From positions 62,001 to 126,000 of the forward strand of contig JARGSG010000204.1 in assembly GCA_030374805.1 (NCBI GenBank): 64,000 nt of DNA. Reading direction: 5' to 3'. Position 1 is the first letter of the stretch. Each line of letters opens with the position of its first letter. The translations under genes and the position numbers were made by a program. The DNA is from Gracilaria gracilis (Eukaryota > Rhodophyta > Florideophyceae > Gracilariales > Gracilariaceae). The notes under the pieces were generated by a model. The model was given only the letters and a program-made list of their open reading frames with translations, did not search any database and was not told the origin of the DNA. Positions 28,828-37,563 of the stretch are shown in pieces.

Positions 28828-29584
28828 ATGGTCTCTCTCAAATTGCAGAAGAGGCTTGCCGCCTCCGTGCTCGGATGCGGTAAGAACAAGGTATGGCTTG
28901 ATCCCAACGAAATTCAGGAGATCGCCATCGCCAACTCCAGTAAGTTTTCGCCCTCAATACCGCCCCCGCAAATCCTCCATCTGCTTCGTCCTTCCAGCGA
29001 TACCACCACGTCTTCTTCAAAATGAACTCTTCAATACGGCCGTCTTTTCCCTCTTTCAATGGATCTAGTCTAACATTTTGCTTTGCGCTCCAACACGTCA
29101 CTGTGTATCACCCACAGGACAAAATATTCGAAAGCTGGTGTCTGACGGTCTTGTCATCAAGAAGCCCGTCACCGTCCACTCTCGCGCCCGAGTTCGCAAG
29201 CTCCACGCTGCGAAGAGCAAGGGGCGACACTGCGGCTACGGAAAGCGTCTCGGTACGCGCGATGCCCGTCTTCCGCAAAAGGTGTTGTGGATGAGGCGTC
29301 AGCGTGTGCTCCGTAATCTTCTCCGCAAGTACCGCGAGGCCAAGAAGATCGATAGGTATCTCTATCATGAGTTGTATCTTAGATGCAAGGGTAATGTGTT
29401 CAAGAACAGAAGAGTGCTCATGGAGTCTATCCACAAGGCCAAGGCTGAGAAGGCTCGTTCCAAGGCTATTGCTGAGCAGTTCGAAGCGCGTCGTCTTAAG
29501 AATCGTGCTGCTAGGGAGCGTAAGGCTGCCCGATTGGAGGAGCGTCGTAAGCAAGAAGGTGTTGCCCGTGTTGCTACTTCGTAA
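28828..29584 (+). CDS. RPL19: 60S ribosomal protein L19 (eL19), one intron
   Basis: eL19 of the large ribosomal subunit. Exon 1 is 28828-28939 (37 codons plus one base, [18 protein letters not shown]...); exon 2 is 29118-29584. Joining them gives 192 aa, close to the usual 196, and restores the family run NSRQNIRKLV across the junction. The highly basic body includes [14 protein letters not shown], the conserved [13 protein letters not shown] loop ([18 protein letters not shown]) and the long C-terminal Lys/Arg helix ([18 protein letters not shown]). This is the only host gene in the window with a clear intron. Confidence 0.97.
28940..29117 (+). other. Spliceosomal intron of RPL19
   Basis: 178 nt. 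Donor GTAAGT at 28940, acceptor CCCACAG ending at 29117, and a branch-point-like CTAAC at 29070-29074, 44 nt before the 3' end. It is phase 1, splitting the Arg codon of SRQN. Confidence 0.95.
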
Positions 29585-30387
29585 AAGTCTACCCAACTCT
29601 ATAGAGAGCTGCTCTACTTTGTAGAAGCTACTTTTACACATACAAAACTTTTTCTATGAACCACAGAATTCGATCAGCCTTGAAACAAGTATTTAGAGCT
29701 GCGGGTCATCTTCATAGCGCCATCTCTCCAATGGAGCAGGGCTTCGGTTTAGGTGCCCGCGCAATGATTTTGCTTCTGTCAGTTGCAGGGCGTAATCAAC
29801 TTTTGGATCCAAGATACCAACGGTACATCTGCTTCGCCCTTTGTCCCGGTCTCAAAAGCCCACTGGTAGTATTGGCGTTTAAATTATACGTGGTAAATTC
29901 CACGTCCAGTATGGTAGAGGCCCTATCTCATTTCCTTCGGAGGGTGCGCATCTTGCATTCGGTTGCAAAGGACAGGGATTAAAGGCTGTCTCTCTCTCTC
30001 AATATGAGCACATAAGCCAATCTAGAGGCGATCATCACCAATGGTGGCTCACGTTGGAAAGTAACAGTTCATTACAAAAAGATTTCATGAGGTTCAAATC
30101 ATTGGAATCGCTTCATAGAGTCCATGTGTTCCCCTTGGTAGGAGCAACAAAGCGCAAACTGTCCGTAAATAGTTTCGTTTCAACCTAGTATAAGGAGATC
30201 AACTTCAACTGCAATTCAGTGGGGTCAAGTTTTGACTCAACGTTCGAGAGCTCTTCCTCCCGTGGCGCAGGACATCCACATATATATATGTAGACATTTC
30301 CCTTCTTAATCTGGATATAAAAAGATTACCCGGCGAGAACTACATTCAAAACACTGCTTTCCTTCTAAAAGAGCAAGTTCTTCTTCT

Positions 30388-30720
30388 TTATTATGGCCTG
30401 CCGCCCCTGATTCCGAGACGGCAGGAGAATTACCCTACAGGTAATCCTCTCTCTTAGAAAAGGCCAAAAACTTCAGCGGCCATTGTCTTATCATCTCTAC
30501 TAGAGACAAATCTTTCCTGTCTTCAACGGGTGGCAACTCATTGCGATGCGTCGCGTTGGTCAAAGGACATCGAAACAACACGTGCTCCACGTCCTTCTTC
30601 ACCGCAGTGCCACATCGTTTCACCTTCTTATCTAGGTACGATGCAACGGGGTGTAAAGCAGATTCTGATCCCTTCTCCCTGGTTAAGGCCTCACAGTTTC
30701 TCTCTCTCTCTCATTTATGA
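30388..30720 (-). mobile_element. LINE-like retroelement 3' fragment
   Basis: On the minus strand an open frame without a proper start ends at 30435. It codes a zinc-knuckle-like tail typical of the region after the reverse transcriptase in non-LTR elements (KRCGTAVKKDVEHVLFRCP, then a charged stretch), ending WPLKFLAFSKREDYL and a stop. The 3' flank of the frame contains CTCCTGCCG and CGGAATCAGGGG and then TAAAGAAGAAGAA. The same peptide end and the same 3' flank recur at 43561-43677. Truncated and non-functional. Confidence 0.75.
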
Positions 30721-31827
30721 AACGCGTGCGTGAATTACTCGTACGTGGGGGTATGCTAAGAACCCCAACAACCTATAACACTTATCTCTACACCGTAGCC
30801 ACAAACCACAAATCAGTAGCCGTGCTACACTCACGGGGCTAAAATATGGTACAAAGAAAGTATTAGGTACCTAAGGTGTTTTCGACCGCAGAAGCGTTTC
30901 ATTTGCGACGACTATCGCCTTCTTCTTCACTGAACCTCTCCATTCAACCTCTAGAGCTCGCCGCGTAAGGTGTACACCAAGACAAGGGGCTTCGCATGTA
31001 CAGCTTTTGTCGCCAAAGGAACCATTGACGACGTCCTTCCCACCCAACCCCTATATCGTCCTCGAGATCAGGTAAAAGAACCAGCGCGTAGGACAGGTTA
31101 AAAGTACGATTCAATGGAGAAAGGCCTCTCTCCGAAGAAAGGCTAAAGTTCGCCGCTAAGCATTTCACTACCCATTTTCAAGTTATCTTCAAACAAATTA
31201 ACGCCCTCCCTTGCAATGTCGAGAGCTTGTCTCCAATTGATTCGACTGAAAGTGGTAAACAAGGGCAATTCGGTCTACTATTCATTTTTAAGTTTTGTTG
31301 AGCATCCGCAAGACAATTTGTGTAGCAAGCAGTTTAGCAAATAGAAAACTGCTGTCCACATTAAAGAAGAAGAAGATGTCACACAAATAGTCTTGCGTTA
31401 ACTACTCATAAGATAATACTGTACAGTAGCATCCTCGAAGTCTGTATTACAGACTGCAACCACACCTTGTCCAAAGCTTGACAATAGAGGCCAGTAGATC
31501 CATGTTCCCGGATTTCTGATATTCTTTAATCCCCTAGTTTTTCCACAACAGCGACATCTTCGATACATTTCATAAACTCGGCGATTGAAAGAAATGTGCT
31601 TTCTTGAGAAGCGACGGGAAAACAAAGTTGACTGAATGTGAACAGGAGCTGGAGCAAGAAAAGGGACGGATCGAAGAAAACGTATTAAGGCCCTACTAAC
31701 TAACCTTACATGTACCATGCATTCCAGAAATAGGCACAGATAATGTCTCGCCGGTCAAAACAGAGTCAATCTTTATCAGAACGGCCAAGTCAAGGGCTGA
31801 TGACGGGCCGGTCCCGGGTATATCACA

Positions 31828-32151
31828 TTAAGGCTTCTTATACATGGACAAAGCTCTCGTGCTGTTATAGGCACACAAGCCCATAAATTCTAATGAATGC
31901 CTTAGGTGAAGACGTGAGAACGCACTAAAGAGGGTAACAAAACAGCTGTCACAGCAAAGTCCGTTGCAAGACTTTACAAAGAGCGAGATTTCGGCCCGCG
32001 TTATAGGATCTCTTTCGCAGGTTGCTTGTAAGGTGGTTCTGCTCCACTTCGGGTACAAGGCAATAGACAATAAATGCTCAGATTCTCGCTTACATACCCA
32101 CGGGCATGACATATCTTGGGTTTTCTGTAGCAAGGCAGTTGGCTCTGTCAT
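31828..32151 (-). pseudogene. Possible decayed retroelement zinc-finger fragment
   Basis: A minus-strand frame of 107 codons contains CPWVCKRESEHLLSIALYP, spaced like the C-x2-C...H...C end of LINE reverse transcriptases but with the last Cys missing. Low confidence. It could be chance. Confidence 0.2.
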
Positions 32152-32464
32152 GGCATATCCTTTCGGTTAGAAATAATTGTTCGTCATGCGTTGGAAACTT
32201 CAGTATATATGTCTCCATGCCGCACGTCATTGGCGGCTTGAATCACTGGGACATGTTGCGCGTCGTTGGACAGAAGATGTTTGACATCAACAATACATAA
32301 GCTTCGGTGTTCAGTGTTTCATCCTTGATGGAGGAAAACATAGACAATCTTCTTCTCAAAAGAAGAAGACAGGCTTCTTTCTTCCGGTAATCAAACACCG
32401 AGAGCAATTCACACGGCGCCTTGTTCCCGCAAGTCGTTGGTTATACAGAACACTACCTCTTTGA

Positions 32465-32824
32465 ATGGGTGGCGGGCGACGCAAGTTTCGACACTGCCGT
32501 TTGGGCAGCTCGTTTGATGATGCAGAGCATTTGCTTGGACTGGCACAAGGTGTATCTTCTTCTAAAGGGAACATCTTCAAGGTTCGTGATGGAAACTTTG
32601 CTGAACAACAGTTGGAACTTTGCGTCGCCCGCACACAGCTTATGAAACGCGTGATCGAAGAAACCGAAGAAAATGGCATATCGTCTGGCGAGGAAATGGA
32701 TTCAAACAACTTTTTCGTGAGTGATCCTTTGCTGCCAAGATGTCGTCACAACCCATTACATGCAGTCCCGCTTCGAAATCTAAAGAAACACGAAGTAAGT
32801 CAGACTGCATATACAATAGCATAA
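32465..32824 (+). CDS. Small hypothetical protein
   Basis: 119 codons from an ATG preceded at once by an in-frame stop. The sequence is hydrophilic and looks more protein-like than its neighbours: a basic start (MGGGRRKFRH), a middle KGNIFKVRDGN, and an acidic SSGEEMDSNNFF. There is a faint, unproven resemblance to the N terminus and acidic tail of EIF1AD-type OB-fold proteins, but the middle of that family is not seen. It may be a gene remnant or a chance frame. Confidence 0.25.
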   Translation: MGGGRRKFRHCRLGSSFDDAEHLLGLAQGVSSSKGNIFKVRDGNFAEQQLELCVARTQLMKRVIEETEENGISSGEEMDSNNFFVSDPLLPRCRHNPLHAVPLRNLKKHEVSQTAYTIA

Positions 32825-33348
32825 ACCCATAACACATGTTCAAAACACTGACGTTTGTCATTGTACTGGAAGCTTTCTTGTCCGTCGAATCCAGAGAAAC
32901 GAAGGCGCGCCAAGGAAGAGGAGTTTCAGTACTCGTACATGGCACCGGCTGCATGATAATTGTTGTGGCTAAAGACTCATGAATCAGGGGTGTGTGGGTT
33001 ATGCTCAACACCCTTGAAGGTTTCTTTCGGTGATTGGTGCTCCACATGACTGAAGGCAGTTTTGATGGTTGAACATGAAATTGCAAGTTTAGGAGCACGC
33101 AAAGACTAGTAAATGAAATAAGGAATGGGGAGGATATTCTTCATGCGTTTCCATACAATTATGGCCATTTTCTTGTGCTCCTGAGCTCAGAGATAGGTTG
33201 TTTCTCGACTGAGTCGCGAGACAATCATAAATCGTGAAAGTTGTACAACTCGAGAACAATGCCCACGAGCAAAGTGAGCACAGGGAAGATTGCGACAAGG
33301 GATATCTTGTGATTATATGATATCTGTTGTGCTGCAAGGTGGTGTTTT

Positions 33349-34197
33349 TCAGACTTGTTCTTCAATAGCAGCATTGTTATCGTTCGATATAAGGGGCTGT
33401 GATTCATTAGGTGATATGACCTCATTGAGATACTTGGTCTCAGTAAGGGGATTTCCATAGTCGTCAACGCCAGCAATATCGTCAAGATACTCCAAACGCA
33501 ATATGAGTAAAAACAAAATTGCAGTCTGTATGCCATCTGGTACATTATTAGCCCAAACAGTCCAATGCTCTCCCATAAGAGCAAGATAGACAGAGTACAC
33601 CATATCCATGAGCACAGACGAAAAGACCCACCACACACTAACATCACCCTTGTGGCCATACGAGGCGGTAACGTATATCTGAGGAATCCACATGATACCG
33701 TTGAGGGCCGCAGAAAGTAAACCACACCACTGGGCATATGTGATCAAAGCAGGACTGGCGCGACCGAAAATGTGCAGCAAGGAAAAGCCAACTGCCGTGG
33801 AGGCAGCAGCAAGCGCCAGATAGGCATGAAAGAAGGTGACGGGATGAATTCGGGGCGTAAGATAACGAGGGGGCTTGTAACCGCCAGAATGGTTCTGGTC
33901 AGCATCATAATACTTTAAAAACCAATACCACATGGTAGCGCAGAGCATAGCGCTGCCAATCATCTGAATCAGCGGTTGAGACCTCATGAAGCAACGATAA
34001 GGCTTAACCTGACAGACCAAGTCATCGAGCAGCAAGACCTCAAGCGCAACCAGATAGGTATACAAACTGTTGAAGAACAACAACCACGGTGACAAACCGA
34101 CGGCCGATTTCTTCACGGCCATCTCATAATGCTGCGGAAGAAACTGGCCGAGCTGCAGCGCAGTAATCGCCAAAGAGGCGGCATCATAAAGCGTCAT
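33349..34197 (-). CDS. PQ-loop repeat membrane protein
   Basis: 282 aa with about seven hydrophobic segments and two PQ-loop signatures: LGQFLPQHYEMAVKKSAVGLS (Pro-Gln at 21-22) and NGIMWIPQIYVTASYGHKGD (Pro-Gln at 172-173). That is the pattern of the cystinosin/KDEL-receptor-like/SWEET-related transporter superfamily, whose members move amino acids or small solutes across endomembranes. The C-terminal tail is acidic. The ATG at 34195-34197 is the first; the longer frame begins at TTG. The substrate cannot be inferred. Next on the same strand is OGG1, 464 bp upstream, probably unrelated. Confidence 0.8.
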   Translation of the reverse strand: MTLYDAASLAITALQLGQFLPQHYEMAVKKSAVGLSPWLLFFNSLYTYLVALEVLLLDDLVCQVKPYRCFMRSQPLIQMIGSAMLCATMWYWFLKYYDADQNHSGGYKPPRYLTPRIHPVTFFHAYLALAAASTAVGFSLLHIFGRASPALITYAQWCGLLSAALNGIMWIPQIYVTASYGHKGDVSVWWVFSSVLMDMVYSVYLALMGEHWTVWANNVPDGIQTAILFLLILRLEYLDDIAGVDDYGNPLTETKYLNEVISPNESQPLISNDNNAAIEEQV

Positions 34198-34661
34198 GAT
34201 ATCAAAGCGTCCGCCAGGGAGAGACGAACAGAAGGAGCGAACACAAAGCAGCCATATACCACCATACGGCGCGCTACCTGAAGAAGCAACAAGCTGGTCG
34301 GTGGCACGAAATCGGGCCGACAGGCGCGCCAAGGTCTAACGCGATGTGGGCGACCAAAGGCGGCACACCACAGACGTTGTTCACTGCTGAAAAGCAATCC
34401 CCAAACGGAAGTGGCACCCAGGCACGGCCACGTCGTTACGCGGCTGCGCGGTATCTCATCGTGACGCGGCGGGTCGCAATTAATTGGGCTGCGCGCAGCT
34501 TTCACAGCGCCAATCGTTGCAGTTGCCCAATCAACGCGTCACACGCGTCCACCGATGGATTCGTCACGCAGAGCGCGTCACGCAGTACGCGTCACACTGC
34601 GTGCGCGTGACTGACCTCGCAGTTACACTTCTGCAGTGCAGATTCTGCACGACGCGCAGTT
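34198..34661. other. Spacer upstream of the PQ-loop gene
   Basis: 464 bp between the PQ-loop gene start and the OGG1 stop, CpG-rich with repeated CGCGTCAC motifs (about 34535-34605). No gene. Confidence 0.4.
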
Positions 34662-36005
34662 TTACGCGTTGCCGTTGCTTCCACCAGCCGTTTCCTCCTC
34701 CTTGATGACCAGCGCCTTGGTGTGCCCCTTCCCGCCGCGCTTGCTCGTCTTCTGTACCCCGCTCCGCGCGCGAGTGTTCCGCAGTTTCTTGTCCGACTTG
34801 TCACTGCCCTTCTTCTTCGTGCTTGTCTTCTTCACTTTCTTCATATCGCGCACATTCAGCACTCCGTTTTCTGCCTTCACGCTGCCTTTCTCGCTCTTCA
34901 CCGCCACCATGTCCTTGAAGTCAGAAAGCTCCCCAATAAACAACACGTTGTGCGCAAATCCAGCAAATTCTTCGCCAAACCGCGTCCTGAAGAACTCTCC
35001 GATTCTGTCGTACACCCTGTCTGTCAGTGACTTACCCTCCAGATCAGGCATATACCGTTTGGCAATCTGCCATACGTGTGTGTCCACCGGGATTTCTCCA
35101 TGCTGATCCAATGACATTAATGCGATACATCCGGCTACTTTGCGCCCTATCCCCGCGAACTTTACCAGTTTTTCCGACACTTCTTTTCGGCGTAGAGTGC
35201 GCCATGACAGTAGCAACTCCTTGGCAGACATGCCTTGCGCTGCCGCTTGCTTCGTCAGCTCGCGCGCTGTTGCCGGGATGAACTTTGCACGGTAGCCGAA
35301 TCCTGCATCGCGAAGCTCTTGTTCGCTTACTTCGGCCGCAAGCGTCTCTGTGCATGGGAATGCGTGGAACGTGTGATCTCCGTGAGTAGCAAGTTCTTCA
35401 CCGTATCTTCTCGCCAAGTGCGTCACCAGCATGGTGATACGCTTGATGTTATTGTTTGACGAGCAGATGAACGCGAACAAGCACTCCTCCGGGTGCACTC
35501 GTATGGTACGTAATCCCTTGTAGAACGGAAAGATGTTGTTGAAAACGGTGTCAGCTTTGCAGAATGATTTCATCAGCTTTGTGTGGTCCACGTCTGCACG
35601 AAAGTAATCAGTGAGCAGTTGTTGCGAAACGTCGGATTCGGCACGACGGCATTCTGAATGTACGCGATACCACACCGGGTCATCAACAGTTTCCGGCGGC
35701 TGTGGATGAGCCTGTCGCAGGATGAAAAGTTGATCCCCTATAGGACCGGCCCACTCACGAGCGACACCAGTGTGCGAAGGCGGGAAGGGAAACGTCCCCA
35801 TTTCTCTCCACATAAACGATTGTCCGCTCCTCAGTGTCAGGTTTAGGCGTAGGTACCGGTCTGGTACAGTGAGAGTTTTCCATTCTGACTCCGGGACGGC
35901 AGACATTGAGCTCCGAGTCAAAGACCCTCTTGTTATCCGTGTGGTGCTGGCTCCCACCGCGGTGGGGAGGATGAAGGACGTGCTAGTAATCACGTGGCGA
36001 GTCAT
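34662..36005 (-). CDS. OGG1: 8-oxoguanine DNA glycosylase/AP lyase
   Basis: A 447-aa HhH-GPD base-excision repair enzyme that removes 8-oxoguanine. Seen: the N-terminal OGG domain (LNLTLRSGQSFMW), FIPFYKGLR-type and FICSSNNNIKRI motifs (the latter for DNA and base recognition), the helix-hairpin-helix KFAGIGRKVAGCIALMSLD with the Schiff-base Lys289, and the catalytic Asp308 in PVDTHVWQIAKR. The 19-residue Lys-Asp spacing equals that of human OGG1 (249/268). The C-terminal 70 residues are Lys/Arg-rich and look like nuclear localisation signals. The N-terminal 35 residues (Ser/Thr/Arg-rich, no acidic) might be a mitochondrial or plastid signal ahead of a second Met at 34, so dual targeting is possible. 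Confidence 0.95.
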   Translation of the reverse strand: MTRHVITSTSFILPTAVGASTTRITRGSLTRSSMSAVPESEWKTLTVPDRYLRLNLTLRSGQSFMWREMGTFPFPPSHTGVAREWAGPIGDQLFILRQAHPQPPETVDDPVWYRVHSECRRAESDVSQQLLTDYFRADVDHTKLMKSFCKADTVFNNIFPFYKGLRTIRVHPEECLFAFICSSNNNIKRITMLVTHLARRYGEELATHGDHTFHAFPCTETLAAEVSEQELRDAGFGYRAKFIPATARELTKQAAAQGMSAKELLLSWRTLRRKEVSEKLVKFAGIGRKVAGCIALMSLDQHGEIPVDTHVWQIAKRYMPDLEGKSLTDRVYDRIGEFFRTRFGEEFAGFAHNVLFIGELSDFKDMVAVKSEKGSVKAENGVLNVRDMKKVKKTSTKKKGSDKSDKKLRNTRARSGVQKTSKRGGKGHTKALVIKEEETAGGSNGNA

Positions 36006-36725
36006 TCCGAGGTACAGCAGAAGCGATGAGCAGGTTATTCAAAAGTCAACGTCTATCACAACGATTCCTGTTCTATGCCTTCACATGCATCAGAGAGAGG
36101 AAGTGAGGCATGAAAGTCTGCTTCCCATATAGATAGACTGCTATCGCCAGTCCTTGCGAGCACAGCGATGACTTCGCGTATCCCCCAATTCAAGACAACT
36201 GTTTACGACGAAGTAAAGCTTGCTAGCTAGGTGTGTCCTAGAGGTACGAAGGTAGAGCTACCAACTGTGCTCGACATCATGTATTCTTCTGCTGTTGTCC
36301 ACGTCTTGACACTGTGCACTGGGGACACGTATATCGATTCACCCAGTCCGCCCGTGATCTCAGGGGATCATGGGATACTGTAGATGACAATGTGTAGGAT
36401 GTATCAGAACGCGATGCACGCAAATTTCAGCGAATCTACTCCAAATTCCAGGTATTGCCAATACAGTACAAGGGCACCTTCGTAGATAGATTGATGAAAA
36501 GGTGTTTTGATCTCAACGGATATCTCTCTAGCTAGCTAGAGAACCAGCGTAAATGCACTCTGCGTTCTCACCTTCGTCGGAAGTCTATATCACCATCGTG
36601 AAGGACAACTAGGCTTTTCGCAGTCTATAAGAGCTGAGAATTTATCAAGAAACGAAAAAAGATTCGCACCTTTCGTCCAAGCTTCTCCGCGGGAGCAACC
36701 AATATATCCTCTCATCTCGTCATCG
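36006..36725. promoter_or_regulatory. Divergent promoter region, OGG1 / DUF3727-like
   Basis: 720 bp with no gene. It contains an 18-bp perfect palindrome, TCTCTAGCTAGCTAGAGA, at 36525-36542, about 180 bp upstream of the DUF3727-like start. Confidence 0.5.
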
Positions 36726-37469
36726 ATGAGCACGTTTGTTCCACCCTTCTCATGTGGAAAACGCTCACCCGTGCCTGCTACACAGACGAGCTTTTCTAGT
36801 TCATTTACAACACGAACGGCCCTACTCAAGTATCGCAAGCGTGCCCAACTTCAGCGACCAACCCATCGCTTTCCTCCATTCACCCCAGTTTGCTTTAATG
36901 AAGGACAGGAAGGCGGCGAGGATTACGATGACGAGGATGAACTCCAGGTAACTCTTCGTGATCCAGTTACACGACGTTCTATCACCGTTGGTATTGAAGA
37001 GTCCTTCGACTTCGATGGCAAGTCACATATTCTGTGTTACCCAATCGATGATCCTGTCGCGTTTGTAGAAGACGTGCATGATGGGAAGCTTCATCCTATT
37101 GTAGATGATAAGCTTATCGTCGAGCTCTACCCTAGCGCAAAAGCGGTGTGTGCGGAACGCGATATCGAACTGAAGAACACCGCCTATATTCTGACTATCG
37201 AGGACGATAGCGAGTTCGAGTACGAAGACGGCGATGACGATGACGATGACTTGGACGAGGATGAGGATGGGGATGATAGCACGTCCGTTGAGGTAATTGG
37301 CGAGTTTTCGCACAAAGAAAAGGAATACATGGTAATCCGTCCTCTTCAAACCATTTGGCTTGTGGCGAGGGAGGAAAACGGAACATATAAACCAGTTCGA
37401 GACGAAAAGTTGGATCAAGTGCGACCAACCATTGAAGCCATCCTCGCCGAACGCGATCTAAGTCAATGA
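36726..37469 (+). CDS. Plastid DUF3727/DUF1292-type protein
   Basis: 247 aa. An N-terminal leader of about 55 residues, Ser/Thr/Phe/Arg-rich and almost free of acidic residues (MSTFVPPFSCGKRSP), fits a plastid transit peptide. The rest resembles DUF1292/DUF3727 proteins of cyanobacteria and plastids: LRDPVTRRSITVGIEESFDFDGKS, a central YPIDDPVAFVEDV, a very acidic linker (DDDDDDLDEDEDGDD) and a repeated module EFSHKEKEYMVIRPLQTIW. Molecular function of the family is unknown. Both halves share the order (acidic, beta strands, Y/I-x-V), so an internal duplication is likely. It converges on the TB2/DP1 gene with only 94 bp between stops. Confidence 0.75.
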   Translation: MSTFVPPFSCGKRSPVPATQTSFSSSFTTRTALLKYRKRAQLQRPTHRFPPFTPVCFNEGQEGGEDYDDEDELQVTLRDPVTRRSITVGIEESFDFDGKSHILCYPIDDPVAFVEDVHDGKLHPIVDDKLIVELYPSAKAVCAERDIELKNTAYILTIEDDSEFEYEDGDDDDDDLDEDEDGDDSTSVEVIGEFSHKEKEYMVIRPLQTIWLVAREENGTYKPVRDEKLDQVRPTIEAILAERDLSQ

Positions 37470-37563
37470 CGGAAGCTTACGTTGCCGTCACTGAAAACAA
37501 GCAAAAAGCCGTTACATTCGTATTCGACAAGACACTCCTTGTGGTTCGCAAATCTTTCAAGGT

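Larger units (their letters stand above)
29585..33348. other. Long intergenic region with retroelement remains
   Basis: 3.8 kb between RPL19 and the PQ-loop gene. It holds a LINE-like 3' fragment (about 30388-30720, minus), a second possible decayed zinc-finger fragment (31828-32151, minus) and one small ATG frame (32465-32824, plus). Apart from these, only short TC runs (29983-30000 and about 30699-30712) and an ATATAT run near 30281 stand out. Confidence 0.5.

Noticed and set aside
28319-29068. A 249-codon frame reading through RPL19 exon 1 and its intron
   Set aside because: It is in another frame from RPL19, starts upstream in CpG-rich DNA and has no family features. It is a shadow.
29656-29982. 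A 108-codon ATG frame just after RPL19
   Set aside because: It lies in the likely 3' UTR and the composition is not protein-like.
30944-31168. A minus-strand frame that might be an upstream part of the LINE-like copy
   Set aside because: I could not find reverse transcriptase motifs in it, and nothing ties it to the 30.4 kb fragment except position.
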